From: G963677485 sp942492855
Lineage (GTDB): Bacteria; Armatimonadota; HRBIN16
NCBI GenBank assembly: GCA_942492855.1
Contig: OW818647.1
Location: 2,604,001-2,668,000, forward strand
Direction of reading: 5' to 3'
DNA length: 64,000 nt
Shown here: piece by piece, positions 1-8,586 of the stretch
Numbering within the stretch: the stretch's first letter is position 1
How the letters are laid out: each line of letters opens with the position of its first letter
Position numbers and translations under genes: made by a program
Notes under the pieces: generated by a model
Told to the model about the DNA's origin: nothing
Seen by the model: only the letters and a program-made list of their open reading frames with translations
The model's database searches: none

Positions 1-676
1 CAAACCGGTAGGTCCCGTACCCAAAGCTGTCTTTACCGATCACCTCTGAGCAGTACCATTTGCCATTGTGGTTGCTGATCCTGAGGTGCAGGCGACCAAG
101 CTGATCCACCCACACATCCTCAGCTCTGTCGGAGAAGTAGTTGCCCGCACTTGGGGGGCCGACCAGAAACTCACTCTTCTTGACCGTCCACTTCAGGCCT
201 GAGAAGTCAATCTCGCGCGGCAGCTCAGGATTCGTGCGTGTCACCTGGACATTCGCCACGGCGTGCTGTGATACTTCCGCGGGAATCTCCTGGTAACCCT
301 GGGATATGGGGGGCATATAGCCTGCGGGCAGCAAGTAAGCCGCGATGCGTGTGGCCATCTCGTCACCCTCACCTGTGGTGATACTGCATGTCCAAGCTCC
401 GTCGGGATTAATGGATACGAGTCGGTCGCTCTCTTCGAAGTATGGTTTGGTCCACCAGCCATTGGTGTAGATAAACACGGCGACCCTGTAGTCACTCGGA
501 GTGACATTGGTGACATGCCCTGTGAGGTTATCTTTGGAGCCGTATGGTGGCACTTGGTCAAACACGATGGTGGGGGTGGCCTCTGTGGTCACTGCCTGAC
601 TGTCTGCACTGCTGCTGTGACAGATAAGCGGGGCCGAGAGCATGGAGATGACTGCGATGAGGCGTATCCAGTTCAT
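1..676 (-). CDS. Secreted GH16-like (concanavalin-fold) protein, C-terminus cut by window edge
   Basis: The frame is open from an ATG at 674-676 to the window edge, 225 codons without a stop. A GGAGGT box sits just upstream of the ATG. The first ~26 residues are a signal peptide (MNWIRLIAVISMLSAPLICH). Residues ~30-125 form a small beta-rich module with FDQVPPYGSKDNLTGHV and NGWWTKPYFEE, of a kind found at the N-terminus of some bacterial GH16 proteins. From ~165 the sequence (VGPPSAGNYFSD, VWVDQLGRLHLRIS, GKWYCSEV, FGYGTYRF) looks like the start of a GH16-type beta-jelly-roll. The catalytic ExDxE motif would lie beyond the edge, so activity cannot be judged. It probably acts on extracellular polysaccharide. 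Existence of the gene is certain; the GH16 label is from motif memory. Confidence 0.75.
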   Translation of the reverse strand, partial: MNWIRLIAVISMLSAPLICHSSSADSQAVTTEATPTIVFDQVPPYGSKDNLTGHVTNVTPSDYRVAVFIYTNGWWTKPYFEESDRLVSINPDGAWTCSITTGEGDEMATRIAAYLLPAGYMPPISQGYQEIPAEVSQHAVANVQVTRTNPELPREIDFSGLKWTVKKSEFLVGPPSAGNYFSDRAEDVWVDQLGRLHLRISNHNGKWYCSEVIGKDSFGYGTYRF

Positions 677-712
677 TATGTACCTCCTGGATAGGAATGA
701 CTTGAATATCAC

Positions 713-800
713 CGGTCGTAGGGGCGTCCCTTGTGGGCGCCCTAATCGATAATCATCGAATAAGCTTTTAGGGCCACCACAAGGGTGGCCCCTACGACCG
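713..800. repeat. Dispersed GTAGGGGCG palindrome, copy 1
   Basis: The arms CGGTCGTAGGGGCG and CCCCTACGACCG mirror each other at the two ends. Inside, CCTTGTGGGCGCCCTAA faces TTAGGGCCACCACAAGG. The same core returns at 7238, 29111, 29330, 41360 and 53816, always between genes. It has no coding capacity and looks like a REP/MITE-type palindrome family. Confidence 0.75.
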
Positions 801-1004
801 TATAATTTAAACGTAGGCTGATGTACCAGCACGGGTAGGTTCTTACATGTTGCTTGAATGATTGATGTTAGTGCCGCTGGTTATTCGTAGTAACTGTGTA
901 TGGAGCTATACCATTACTATCAGGATACCTTTTTACCAATGGGTGTGGCTATCGGGATTGGGGGGTAATTTGCGGATATGGAGGCAGATGCTAAAGAGCC
1001 ATTA

Positions 1005-1028
1005 GGGGCGGTGCTAATCGACCGCCCC
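1005..1028. terminator. GC-rich hairpin after the ThuA gene
   Basis: GGGGCGGT (1005-1012) pairs with ACCGCCCC (1021-1028) across an 8-nt loop. It sits 24 bases past the stop of the minus-strand ThuA gene. The flanks (TTAG before, TTGTACGA after) match the ends of the GTAGGGGCG palindromes, so it may be a short member of that family rather than a dedicated terminator. There is no clear U-tract. Confidence 0.4.
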
Positions 1029-1052
1029 TTGTACGAACAACAGAATCGCAGG

Positions 1053-1700
1053 TTAGCGTGCGGCCCAGAGCATTCCTCGCTGCACGATGATCTTTGCTTC
1101 CGGTACCTGGAAGTCAGATGCGACATGTCCAAGTGAGCTGTAGAACACGCGGCCCTCGCCGAACTTGCGCTTCCACACTGCGGGCATTACGGTGCCGGCA
1201 ACCCATGGGTAGGTATCACCGCTGATAGTGGTGGTGGCGAGCACTTCGTTACCTGGGTCGGTGTGCATGTAATACTGCTCAGAGTGCATGGCGAACTCAC
1301 CCAGCCCAGCCACGATGGGGTCTTCCGGCTTGGATATCTGCACAGTGTAGTCGATGATACCGCCGGGATGCTCTACCCAGTTACCGCCGGTCATGAACTG
1401 ATACATGGTGTTGTTACGGAAGCTGTCGCACATACCGCCGTGCCAGCCCGCCAGGCCCACACCGCTACGCACGGCTTTCAATAGCCCGCCTTCTTGTTCG
1501 CCGCTGATCTGGCCCATGGTCCATGCGGGCACGATCAGGCTGAGGCTGCTCATGAATGCCTCGTCTGTGTAGATATCCATGCTGCCATCGACCACTGTGA
1601 CGTCGAAGCCGTTTTCTTTCAAAAAGGGGATGAAGATGTCGGTAGTCTGCACGGGTTCATGGCCATCCCAGCCGCCGCGCACTACGAGTGCTTTTTTCAT
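1053..1700 (-). CDS. ThuA-like protein (trehalose utilisation family)
   Basis: The 215-residue product fits the ThuA family, which has a glutamine-amidotransferase-like Rossmann fold. The N-terminal strand KKALVVRGGWDGHEP, the central GVGLAGWHGGMCDSF and the late FYSSLGHVASDF are the conserved blocks of this family. ThuA proteins take part in disaccharide use, and ThuA/ThuB are linked to 3-keto-trehalose metabolism. No signal peptide is seen, so it should be cytoplasmic. It lies 21 bases downstream of a Gfo/Idh/MocA oxidoreductase on the same strand, the usual ThuB-type partner, and is probably co-transcribed with it. The family call is firm; the substrate is unknown. Confidence 0.85.
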   Translation of the reverse strand: MKKALVVRGGWDGHEPVQTTDIFIPFLKENGFDVTVVDGSMDIYTDEAFMSSLSLIVPAWTMGQISGEQEGGLLKAVRSGVGLAGWHGGMCDSFRNNTMYQFMTGGNWVEHPGGIIDYTVQISKPEDPIVAGLGEFAMHSEQYYMHTDPGNEVLATTTISGDTYPWVAGTVMPAVWKRKFGEGRVFYSSLGHVASDFQVPEAKIIVQRGMLWAAR

Positions 1701-1721
1701 GTGGTTACTATTCCTTATGTA

Positions 1722-2822
1722 TTAGTCGATTTGTCCGGTGATCAGGCCCATCTTCATGGGTTGTGGCTGTGCCACGGTATTGGTAATAGCGATGGATTTA
1801 CCTTGGTCACTGGCCTCGTGGATGCTCTGCATGATGTCGAGCACGTGAAGCGCGAGAGCTCCGCTGGCGCGGTGTGGCCGCTCGAGCTGGATGCCTGCGG
1901 CCATGTCGGCCACACCCAGCATGCGCCAGTTTTCGCTGTAGATATGGCTGTAAGGCATCACCTGCCAGCCGCTGCCGGGTCGGAACAGTTTAGGCTCCCC
2001 GCCAAAGCCGTTGGGGTCTGGCACGGAGATTGTCCCTTCCGTGCCGTATATCTCTATCCAGGGAAGATTGGCTGCCCACACATCGAAGCTGGTAGTGATG
2101 GTGCCAACGGCGCCGTTCTCAAACTCCAGAAGGCCGTTCACATGGGTAGGCACATCTACATCCACCACCTTGCCGTATTTGCCGGCACTGGTGATGGTTC
2201 TAGTGGGAAAGCTCATACGGTTGGCTCCGGCCACTTTCGCCACAGGGCCCATCAGGTTGACAAGCGCGGTCAGATAATAGGGGCCCATGTCGAACATCGG
2301 GCCGCCGCCGTGCTCGTAGTAGAACTCGGGATCCGGATGCCAGCTCTCATGGCCGTGGCAGGTCATGAATGCGTTGGCACCGATGGGACGGCCAATCCAG
2401 CCGTCGTCAATCAGCTTGCGGCAGGTCTGAATACCCGCACCCAGGAAGGTGTCGGGAGCGCAGCCCACCCGAAGACCTTTCTCGGCTGCCAGAGCCAGCG
2501 TGTTTTCTCCGTCCTGGCGGTTCAAGGCCAGCGGTTTTTCGCAGTAGACATGCTTGCCGGCCATCAATGCGGCTTTATTCACGGCGAAATGCGCTTTCGG
2601 CACCGTGAGGTTCAGCACGATATCTATGTCCGGGTTGGCTAACAGTTCCTCGGTGCTGCAGACCAGCGGTACATTGAACTCGGCTGCACGAGCCTTCGCC
2701 TTTTCCGTAATGAGATCGGCGCAAGCCACGATGTCGACCATCGGAAGTTTCGATCCGTTCGTGAAGTAGATGCCGCTGATATTGCCGCATCCCACTATAC
2801 CGACTTTTAGTGGACGTATCAT
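1722..2822 (-). CDS. Gfo/Idh/MocA-family oxidoreductase
   Basis: This 366-residue NAD(P)-dependent sugar dehydrogenase-like protein opens with a Rossmann fold carrying GIVGCGNISG (residues ~8-17). The YCEKPLALN motif near residue 95 supplies the lysine-proline pair typical of the family. The C-terminal half is the alpha/beta dimerisation and substrate domain. The ATG at 2820-2822 has an AGAGGT box upstream. It is closely similar along its whole length to the next upstream gene (2916-4022), so the two arose by tandem duplication. Together with ThuA downstream it resembles a ThuAB-like module that oxidises sugars to keto-sugars. The substrate cannot be deduced. Confidence 0.9.
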   Translation of the reverse strand: MIRPLKVGIVGCGNISGIYFTNGSKLPMVDIVACADLITEKAKARAAEFNVPLVCSTEELLANPDIDIVLNLTVPKAHFAVNKAALMAGKHVYCEKPLALNRQDGENTLALAAEKGLRVGCAPDTFLGAGIQTCRKLIDDGWIGRPIGANAFMTCHGHESWHPDPEFYYEHGGGPMFDMGPYYLTALVNLMGPVAKVAGANRMSFPTRTITSAGKYGKVVDVDVPTHVNGLLEFENGAVGTITTSFDVWAANLPWIEIYGTEGTISVPDPNGFGGEPKLFRPGSGWQVMPYSHIYSENWRMLGVADMAAGIQLERPHRASGALALHVLDIMQSIHEASDQGKSIAITNTVAQPQPMKMGLITGQID

Positions 2823-2915
2823 ATGTATACCTCTATGCTGAATGGTGATAGATACCTGGTTGAGTATGACTCAGTGTGCCATGATGCAAGGCCACATGGC
2901 CGTGCCATCAAACTG

Positions 2916-4022
2916 TTAGTCTATCTGGCCTGTAATCAGGCCCATCTTCATGGGCTCTGGCTGTGCCACGGTGTTGGCGATCGCGACGGACTTGCCCTGG
3001 TCGCTGGCTTCGTGGATACTCTGCATGACATCCAGCACATGGAGGGCAAGCGCTCCGCTGGCGCGGTGTGGCCGTCCTAACTGGATTCCTGCGCTCATAT
3101 CGGCTACGCCCAGCATACGCCAGTGGTCGCTGTAGATATGGCTGTGCGGAATGGTCTTCCAATCGCTACCGGGGCGATACACCTTCACGTCACCGCCAAA
3201 GAAGTTGGGGTCAGGAAGGCACAGGGTGCCATCAGTGCCGTAGATCTCTATGAATGGCAGATTGGCAGCCCATATGTCAAAGCTCTGCATGATGGTGCCA
3301 ACTGCACCATTTTTGAACTCAAGCAAGCCATTAACATGGGTGGGAATCTCGACTTGTATCTTCTGGCCGTATTTGGGTTGGCTTTGGATGGTGCGCGTGG
3401 GGAAGCTGATCCGGTTGGCTCCCGCAACCCGTGCGATGGGGCCCATCAGGTGAACCATGGCTGTCAGGTAGTATGGGCCCATGTCGTACATAGGGCCACC
3501 GCCAACCTGGTAGAAGAACTCCGGGTCTGGATGCCAGTTTTCAGGGCCATGTCCTGGCGAAGGCATGAACGCGTTGGCACCGATAGGGCGGCCTATCCAG
3601 CCATCGTCAATGACCTTTCGGCAGGTTTGCAGTCCCGCACCAAGGAAGGTGTCAGGGGCACAACCGATCCGCAGCCCCTTTTCTTCGGCGAGAGCGAGTA
3701 TCTTAATGCCGTCCTCACGCGTCAGTGCCAGAGGCTTTTCGGTGTAGACATGCTTGCCCGCCATTAATGCGGCTGTGGTGACCGCAAAGTGAGCCTGCGG
3801 CACTGTAAGGTTGATGATGATCTCGACTTCGGGATTGGCGATCAGCTCTTCGGTGCTGCACGCGATGGGGATGTTGAACTCCGCGGCCCTTGCTTTCGCT
3901 TTCTCAATATTGATGTCGGCGCACGCTATGACATCAACCATCGGAAGTTTGGGCCCGTTAGTAAAGTAGATACCGCTGATATTGCCGCATCCTACTATTC
4001 CGACTTTCATTGCACGTATCAC
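2916..4022 (-). CDS. Gfo/Idh/MocA-family oxidoreductase, tandem paralogue
   Basis: The product keeps GIVGCGNISG at the N-terminus and a YTEKPLALT motif, as in its paralogue downstream. I chose the GTG at 4020-4022: it gives an N-terminus (MIRAMKVGIVGC) that lines up with MIRPLKVGIVGC of the paralogue, and GCGAGGT lies 7 bases upstream. The ATG at 4008-4010 is the alternative; a longer open frame to 4094 has no homologous extension. The 93-base gap to the paralogue suggests one transcript. The promoter side faces the divergent operon at 4260 across a gap with a large palindrome, so the two sides may be co-regulated. Confidence 0.9.
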   Translation of the reverse strand: MIRAMKVGIVGCGNISGIYFTNGPKLPMVDVIACADINIEKAKARAAEFNIPIACSTEELIANPEVEIIINLTVPQAHFAVTTAALMAGKHVYTEKPLALTREDGIKILALAEEKGLRIGCAPDTFLGAGLQTCRKVIDDGWIGRPIGANAFMPSPGHGPENWHPDPEFFYQVGGGPMYDMGPYYLTAMVHLMGPIARVAGANRISFPTRTIQSQPKYGQKIQVEIPTHVNGLLEFKNGAVGTIMQSFDIWAANLPFIEIYGTDGTLCLPDPNFFGGDVKVYRPGSDWKTIPHSHIYSDHWRMLGVADMSAGIQLGRPHRASGALALHVLDVMQSIHEASDQGKSVAIANTVAQPEPMKMGLITGQID

Positions 4023-4123
4023 GATAATGACCTCGCTGGTGTTTATAGTAAAGGTACCGGGTTGAGTATGACTCGAATGGGTCCTGATATGCAAGGTGAT
4101 TTTCAGAGTTCACATGGTATTTT

Positions 4124-4154
4124 GCGAAATATCTGTATCCGATAGATATTTCGC
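4124..4154. promoter_or_regulatory. Palindromic operator candidate in the divergent gap
   Basis: GCGAAATATCT (4124-4134) and AGATATTTCGC (4144-4154) are perfect 11-bp inverted arms around a 9-base centre. A further half-site, GGCGAAATA, lies near 4179, just before the -10 of the plus-strand operon. A wider imperfect pair, AAGGTGATT (4093-4101) and AATCACCTT (4167-4175), surrounds it. The position between two divergent sugar operons is what is expected for a shared regulator site. The regulator is not encoded next to it. Confidence 0.6.
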
Positions 4155-4202
4155 CGGTATGCAGGGAATCACCTTTGTTTTGGCGAAATACTACGCTGGC
4201 AG

Positions 4203-4211
4203 TGATATACT
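4203..4211 (+). promoter_or_regulatory. Extended -10 promoter element
   Basis: TGATATACT gives the TG-N-TATACT form of an extended -10, 49 bases before the ATG at 4260. No good -35 is visible; that place is taken by the GGCGAAATA half-site of the operator candidate. Similar extended -10 elements precede genes at 23113, 24803, 31635 and 34683. Confidence 0.45.
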
Positions 4212-4259
4212 GCTCACTAATTTCAGAACACCTGATGTTCTTAAGTAAGGATGTTTCCA

Positions 4260-5045
4260 ATGATCGCTTCACAGATCGTTGCGCAGCTCTACACCGTCCG
4301 CGACTACATCAAAACCCCACCGGAGATCGCGAAGTCCCTTCAAAAGATTCGAGAGATCGGCTACGATGCCGTGCAGGTCAGCGGGATGGGACCTATTGCA
4401 GAAGCTGAGCTGAAAGCTATGCTGGATGGCGAAGGCTTGGTTTGCTGTGCAACCCATGAGGGTGCAGAACGCATCTTGAACGAAACCCAGCAGATCATCG
4501 ACCGGCTTAATGCGCTCGATTGTCAGCATACGGCCTACCCGCATCCGGCTAATGTGGACCTGAGTTGCCTGGAGGGTGTTGATGCTCTTGCAGCTCGCCT
4601 GGATGCCGCAGGAAAGCTCCTGCATGCTAACGGGATGACCTTGAGTTACCACAACCATCACATGGAGTTTCGTAAAGTGGGTGGTCAGACAATTCTCTCA
4701 CGGCTGATGCAGATGACTGATCCACGGTATTTGAAACTGGAACTCGACACCTATTGGGCTCAGTACGGGGGCAGTGACCCTGTGTGGTGGTGTGAGCATA
4801 GCAACGGCCGGCTGCCGCTATTACACCTGAAGGACTACGAAATCGGTGAGGACAACCAGCCGCATTTCGCCAGCATCGGCAGAGGCAATCTGGATTGGCG
4901 GCGTATCATCACCGCAGCCGAGGCCTCAGGGTGCCAGTGGTATATCGTGGAGCAGGATACCTGTCCCGGCGATCCGTTTGACGCTTTAAGGCAGAGCTAC
5001 GAATATCTGAAAGAAACATTCTGTACGAAAGAAGTGGAGATATAA
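4260..5045 (+). CDS. Sugar phosphate isomerase/epimerase-like TIM barrel
   Basis: The 261-residue product belongs to the xylose-isomerase-like TIM-barrel superfamily. Expected strand-end motifs are present: GYDAVQVSG early, SYHNHHMEF in the middle, LELDTYWAQYGG, LLHLKDYE and a late YIVEQD; the His, Glu and Asp residues in these would bind a divalent metal. I start at the ATG at 4260 because AAGG lies 9 bases upstream of it, whereas the ATG at 4251 touches the same AAGG. It heads an operon: the next gene begins one base after its stop. Such proteins often act with Gfo/Idh/MocA enzymes on inositols or keto-sugars. The exact reaction is unknown. Confidence 0.85.
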   Translation: MIASQIVAQLYTVRDYIKTPPEIAKSLQKIREIGYDAVQVSGMGPIAEAELKAMLDGEGLVCCATHEGAERILNETQQIIDRLNALDCQHTAYPHPANVDLSCLEGVDALAARLDAAGKLLHANGMTLSYHNHHMEFRKVGGQTILSRLMQMTDPRYLKLELDTYWAQYGGSDPVWWCEHSNGRLPLLHLKDYEIGEDNQPHFASIGRGNLDWRRIITAAEASGCQWYIVEQDTCPGDPFDALRQSYEYLKETFCTKEVEI

Positions 5046-5046
5046 G

Positions 5047-6228
5047 ATGAAAGAAGTTCGTTTAGGAATCGTCGGCTTTGGGACCATGGGGCAGGGCCAT
5101 GCTTGTAATGTGCGTGACGGCAAGGTGGCACGCTGCCGTATCACCGCCATCTGCGACTTGGTGCCTGAGAAGATGGAGACATGGGGCGCAAAGCCGTATA
5201 CGCTGCGTACCGCCCGTCAACCTGGCGAAGAAGAGGAACTTATTGAGGGCCCGCCCATCAATGCTAAGCACTACACCGACTATAAAGAGCTTCTTGCCAG
5301 CGGTGAGGTGGACGCTGTGCTGATCGCCACCCCGCATTATGACCACACCACGATAGGAATTGCAGCATTGAATGCCGGTCTGCATGTGATGGTCGAAAAG
5401 CCGATCTCGGTAGATAAGTATGACGCTCAGATGCTTTCCGCAGCGCATAAGAACCCGAATCAAGTGTTCGCGGCGATGTTCAACCAGCGCACTAACCCGA
5501 TGTATCAGCGGCTGCGTGAGATGATGCAGAACGGCGAACTAGGTGAGTTTGTGCGCGTGAACTGGATTGTATCTAACTGGTTTCGCACCGAGGCCTATTA
5601 CCACTCGGGTGGTTGGCGAGCCACTTGGGTCGGCGAAGGCGGTGGCGTGCTGCTCAACCAATGTCCGCACAACCTGGACCTTCTACAGTGGATATGCGGC
5701 ATGCCTAGCGCGATCACCGCCAAATGCGGATTCGGTGTGAAGCACAACATCGAGGTGGAAGATGAGGTGACGGTCAGCCTGGAGTATCCTAACGGAGCGA
5801 CGGGTGTATTTGTGACCAGCACCGGTGAGTGGCCTGGCACCAACAGGCTTGAAGTGGTGGGTGACAAGGGCAAAGTGGTTATCGAGAACGGCAAATTTGA
5901 TGTGTGGATGAATGAAGTCGGTGCGGCAGAGTTCTCACGCACCACCGACCAGGGGTTCGGAGCACCTCCCTGCCATCACGAGACGCTGGACATCCCCTCA
6001 CATGGTGGAGAGCATGTGGAGACGCTGACCAACTTCGTGGACGCCATTATAGACGGCAAGCCGCTGCTCGCTCAAGCTGAAGAGGGCATCAACAGCGTGG
6101 AGCTGGCGAACGCGATGATCTGGAGCGGGCTGACAAAACAGCGGATTGATCTTCCGATCAACGCAGACGGCTATCACGAGGTATTGGCGCAGTTGAAGGA
6201 TGGCCGTCTGAAGAGCAAGGAGGCCTAG
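5047..6228 (+). CDS. Gfo/Idh/MocA-family oxidoreductase
   Basis: The 393-residue product has an N-terminal Rossmann fold with GIVGFGTMGQGHA (residues ~7-19) and the family VEKPISVD motif near residue 118. It is only distantly related to the twin oxidoreductases at 1722-4022. An insert after the first strands (residues ~45-70, rich in Glu) lengthens the cofactor domain. It starts one base after the stop of the upstream TIM-barrel gene and its own stop abuts the next ATG. This tight packing means the three enzymes are translated from one message and probably act in one pathway. The cofactor is likely NAD(P); the substrate is unknown. Confidence 0.9.
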   Translation: MKEVRLGIVGFGTMGQGHACNVRDGKVARCRITAICDLVPEKMETWGAKPYTLRTARQPGEEEELIEGPPINAKHYTDYKELLASGEVDAVLIATPHYDHTTIGIAALNAGLHVMVEKPISVDKYDAQMLSAAHKNPNQVFAAMFNQRTNPMYQRLREMMQNGELGEFVRVNWIVSNWFRTEAYYHSGGWRATWVGEGGGVLLNQCPHNLDLLQWICGMPSAITAKCGFGVKHNIEVEDEVTVSLEYPNGATGVFVTSTGEWPGTNRLEVVGDKGKVVIENGKFDVWMNEVGAAEFSRTTDQGFGAPPCHHETLDIPSHGGEHVETLTNFVDAIIDGKPLLAQAEEGINSVELANAMIWSGLTKQRIDLPINADGYHEVLAQLKDGRLKSKEA

Positions 6229-7098
6229 ATGTACTTTACGGGTTTCGCCGATGAGGCATCGTGGGAACTAGCTGGTCAGATCGCCGTCACGAAGCAGTTG
6301 GGCTGGGAGTGCATCGAAGCGCGGGGCATCAGCCGGATCAACATCCATGACCTGTGCGACGAACACTTCGAAGCCGTGGCGAGGAGCCTTGATGAAGCGG
6401 GTATCAAGGTGAACTGCTTTGGCAGCGCGATCGCCAACTGGGCGCACAGCATCGAGGAGCCGTTTGAGATCACCGAGCAGCAGATTGAGCGGACCATTCC
6501 GCGCATGAAGCGGTTGAACAGCAGGCTGATCCGGATCATGAGCTACGCCGTGCTGAAGGATCGTGATGTTGAAGATCAGATGGAGCAGGAGCGGTTCGCA
6601 CGGCTGCGCATCATCACCAACAAGTTCCAGGAGGCTGACATTCAACCTGTTCATGAGAACTGCATGAACTATGGAGGAATGGGCTGGGTGTATACCCTGC
6701 GACTGATCGAGAATGTGCCGGGCTTGAAGCTGGTGTATGACACCGGCAACCCAGTGTTTACGGTCGATCGGACGAAACCACAGCCCTACCCGCAGCAGAG
6801 CAGTTGGGACTTCTACCGTCACGTCAAAGACCACGTGGCGTATGTCCACATCAAAGACGGCACGTTTGATCAAGCCACAGGGCGGCCTGTTTTCAGCTTC
6901 CCCGGCGAGGGGGTCGGGGATGTGCGCGACATCATGGCTGATCTACTGGCCTCTGGCTACGATGGCGGTATCTCCATCGAACCGCATATGGTGAGCGTGG
7001 CGCATGAGCCTACTGACGCAGATACTCAGGCGATGTACGACAACTACCTGGAGTATGGCCAGCGCATCATGAAGATCGTGGATGATCTTCGGCGATAA
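6229..7098 (+). CDS. Sugar phosphate isomerase/epimerase-like TIM barrel
   Basis: The 289-residue product is a second xylose-isomerase-like TIM barrel, with GWECIEARGIS, PVHENCMNYGGMG, LVYDTGNPVF, AYVHIKDG and GISIEPHM marking the metal-binding strand ends. Its ATG directly follows the TAG of the oxidoreductase gene, so the two are translationally coupled. It differs clearly from the first gene of the operon, so the two barrels probably do different steps. The FADEASWELAGQI start is typical of this branch of the family. A hairpin at 7131-7160 may end the transcript. Confidence 0.88.
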   Translation: MYFTGFADEASWELAGQIAVTKQLGWECIEARGISRINIHDLCDEHFEAVARSLDEAGIKVNCFGSAIANWAHSIEEPFEITEQQIERTIPRMKRLNSRLIRIMSYAVLKDRDVEDQMEQERFARLRIITNKFQEADIQPVHENCMNYGGMGWVYTLRLIENVPGLKLVYDTGNPVFTVDRTKPQPYPQQSSWDFYRHVKDHVAYVHIKDGTFDQATGRPVFSFPGEGVGDVRDIMADLLASGYDGGISIEPHMVSVAHEPTDADTQAMYDNYLEYGQRIMKIVDDLRR

Positions 7099-7130
7099 GG
7101 CAAGGCGGGTTCGACTATCAGATCGCAATG

Positions 7131-7160
7131 AGGCCGAGATGGGATATCCCACTTGGCCTT
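7131..7160 (+). terminator. Hairpin after the TIM barrel/oxidoreductase operon
   Basis: AGGCCGAGATGGGAT faces ATCCCACTTGGCCT with one bulge, 33 bases after the stop codon of the last gene. The run after it is TAATTC, not a true U-tract, so intrinsic termination is only possible. Confidence 0.35.
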
Positions 7161-7237
7161 AATTCATGCGCTTACGGCGTATACACAAACAAGCACCAGG
7201 CCGTGGAGGCACGGCTGCCCAAGCTGCAACTGATACT

Positions 7238-7327
7238 GTCGTAGGGGCGTCCCTTGTGGGCGCCCTAATCGGTGTCCATTCGATAGTTCCTTTTTAGGGC
7301 GCCCACAAGGGACGCCCCTTGTACGAC
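7238..7327. repeat. Dispersed GTAGGGGCG palindrome, copy 2
   Basis: This is the most regular copy: GTCGTAGGGGCGTCCC at the left faces GGGACGCCCCTTGTACGAC at the right, with CCTTGTGGGCGCCCTAA and its mirror inside. It ends 24 bases before the ATG of the sialidase-like gene, so it would fold into the 5' leader of any transcript starting further upstream. Confidence 0.8.
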
Positions 7328-7350
7328 CAGTCACTTACAAGAGGTAAAAC

Positions 7351-8484
7351 ATGCAATTGAACGAACTACGGGTTCAGGATGCCGCGACACGCACTTATCT
7401 TGGCAGCCCGAGTCTGGTGAGGCTGCCCGACGGTGCGCTGCTGGCAACCCATGATTATTTCGGCAAAGGGTGTCCACGGAACCACGAGAATGAGGAGCAC
7501 CTGACCAGTGTCTACCGTTCGGATGATGATGGTAACACCTGGCGGAACCTCACCCATATCGCCAACGCTTACTGGAGTTCGTTGTTTGTCAACCGCGGGA
7601 TGGTGTATCTCCTGGGGTGTTCACAGCAGTACGGTTCTATTGTGATCCGACGCAGCGATGACGGCGGTTATACCTGGAGCCATCCGGTCGATAGTCATAC
7701 GGGGCTGCTGTTCAAAGGCGGGTATTACCATGATGCCCCAAACTACCACTGCGCGCCTGTGCCGATACTATGTCGAAACGGGCGTCTCTACCACGCGTTT
7801 GAAGACTGCGATCCCTGCGTGTGGGGCAGCGGATTTAAGTCCTGCGTCGTCTCGGTGTCTGACACGGCGGACTTGCTAGAGGCAGATAACTGGACCATGA
7901 GCAACAAACTCGCATTCGACCCAGCTTGGCTACCCAAAGAATGGGGTGAGATACCCATACCTGGCTGGTTGGAGGGCAACTGCGTGAGCGCCCCGACCGG
8001 TGAGATATGGAATATCCTGCGCTTTAATTCGGCACCGTACGATGATGTCGCAGCCATAGTTACCGTGACCGCCGATGGGAAGTGTGTTGCGTTTGACCCC
8101 GAAACGGGGTTCGTCCATTTACCCGGAGGTATGACGAAGTTCACCATCAGGCGTGATACGGTGACAGGATGCTACCTGACGCTGACGAACCCGCGTTCCG
8201 ATACTGCCGTATATGGTCAGAATCAACGCAACCGGCTGGTATTGTGCGCATCAGAGGACTTGAGGGAATGGCGCGAGGTGAAGCTGTTAATGGAGGACGA
8301 TCTGGGGTACGACGAAAGGCAGTCACGGCGGTTAACTGGCTTTCAGTATGTGGACTGGCAGTATGACGGCGAGGACATCATCTACCTGGTTCGTACCGCA
8401 TATGACGGTTCGCACAACTACCATGACTCAAATCGCATCACTTTCCACCGGTTGCCGGACTATCGGAGGATAATCGGGACGTGA
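7351..8484 (+). CDS. Sialidase-like (BNR/Asp-box) beta-propeller protein
   Basis: The 377-residue product carries two clear Asp boxes, SDDDGNTW (residues ~52-59) and SDDGGYTW (~103-110), typical of six-bladed sialidase-type propellers. The early GSPSLVRLPDGALLATHDYF block is also typical. No signal peptide is visible, so it appears cytoplasmic unless exported by another route. An AAGAGGT box precedes the ATG. It follows the sugar operon on the same strand but is separated from it by a hairpin and a dispersed palindrome. Asp-box proteins include sialidases, rhamnosidases and non-catalytic proteins, so the substrate is open. Confidence 0.8.
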   Translation: MQLNELRVQDAATRTYLGSPSLVRLPDGALLATHDYFGKGCPRNHENEEHLTSVYRSDDDGNTWRNLTHIANAYWSSLFVNRGMVYLLGCSQQYGSIVIRRSDDGGYTWSHPVDSHTGLLFKGGYYHDAPNYHCAPVPILCRNGRLYHAFEDCDPCVWGSGFKSCVVSVSDTADLLEADNWTMSNKLAFDPAWLPKEWGEIPIPGWLEGNCVSAPTGEIWNILRFNSAPYDDVAAIVTVTADGKCVAFDPETGFVHLPGGMTKFTIRRDTVTGCYLTLTNPRSDTAVYGQNQRNRLVLCASEDLREWREVKLLMEDDLGYDERQSRRLTGFQYVDWQYDGEDIIYLVRTAYDGSHNYHDSNRITFHRLPDYRRIIGT

Positions 8485-8586
8485 TCTGACAGTATAGTGT
8501 TTTATCTCGCCAAATTTTCCGGTGATCAAGCAGCATAGTGTTTTATCTCACGTGAGTCAACCTAGCAACCAAGTATATATACTGGG

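Larger units (their letters stand above)
677..1052. other. Intergenic region without a gene, holding two palindromes
   Basis: This gap lies upstream of the secreted protein gene and downstream of the ThuA gene, both on the minus strand. It holds one copy of the dispersed GTAGGGGCG palindrome (713-800) and a second hairpin (1005-1028). No open frame here has a convincing ribosome binding site or family motif. Confidence 0.6.

Noticed and set aside
1494..2642. Plus-strand 382-codon open frame opposite the first oxidoreductase gene
   Set aside because: It lies wholly antisense to the ThuA and oxidoreductase genes, which have clear family motifs; its translation is His/Ala/Gly-rich with no domain, typical of a shadow frame in GC-rich DNA.
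3123..3767. Plus-strand open frame opposite the second oxidoreductase gene
   Set aside because: Same kind of shadow as at 1494-2642; its similarity to that frame only mirrors the paralogy on the real strand.
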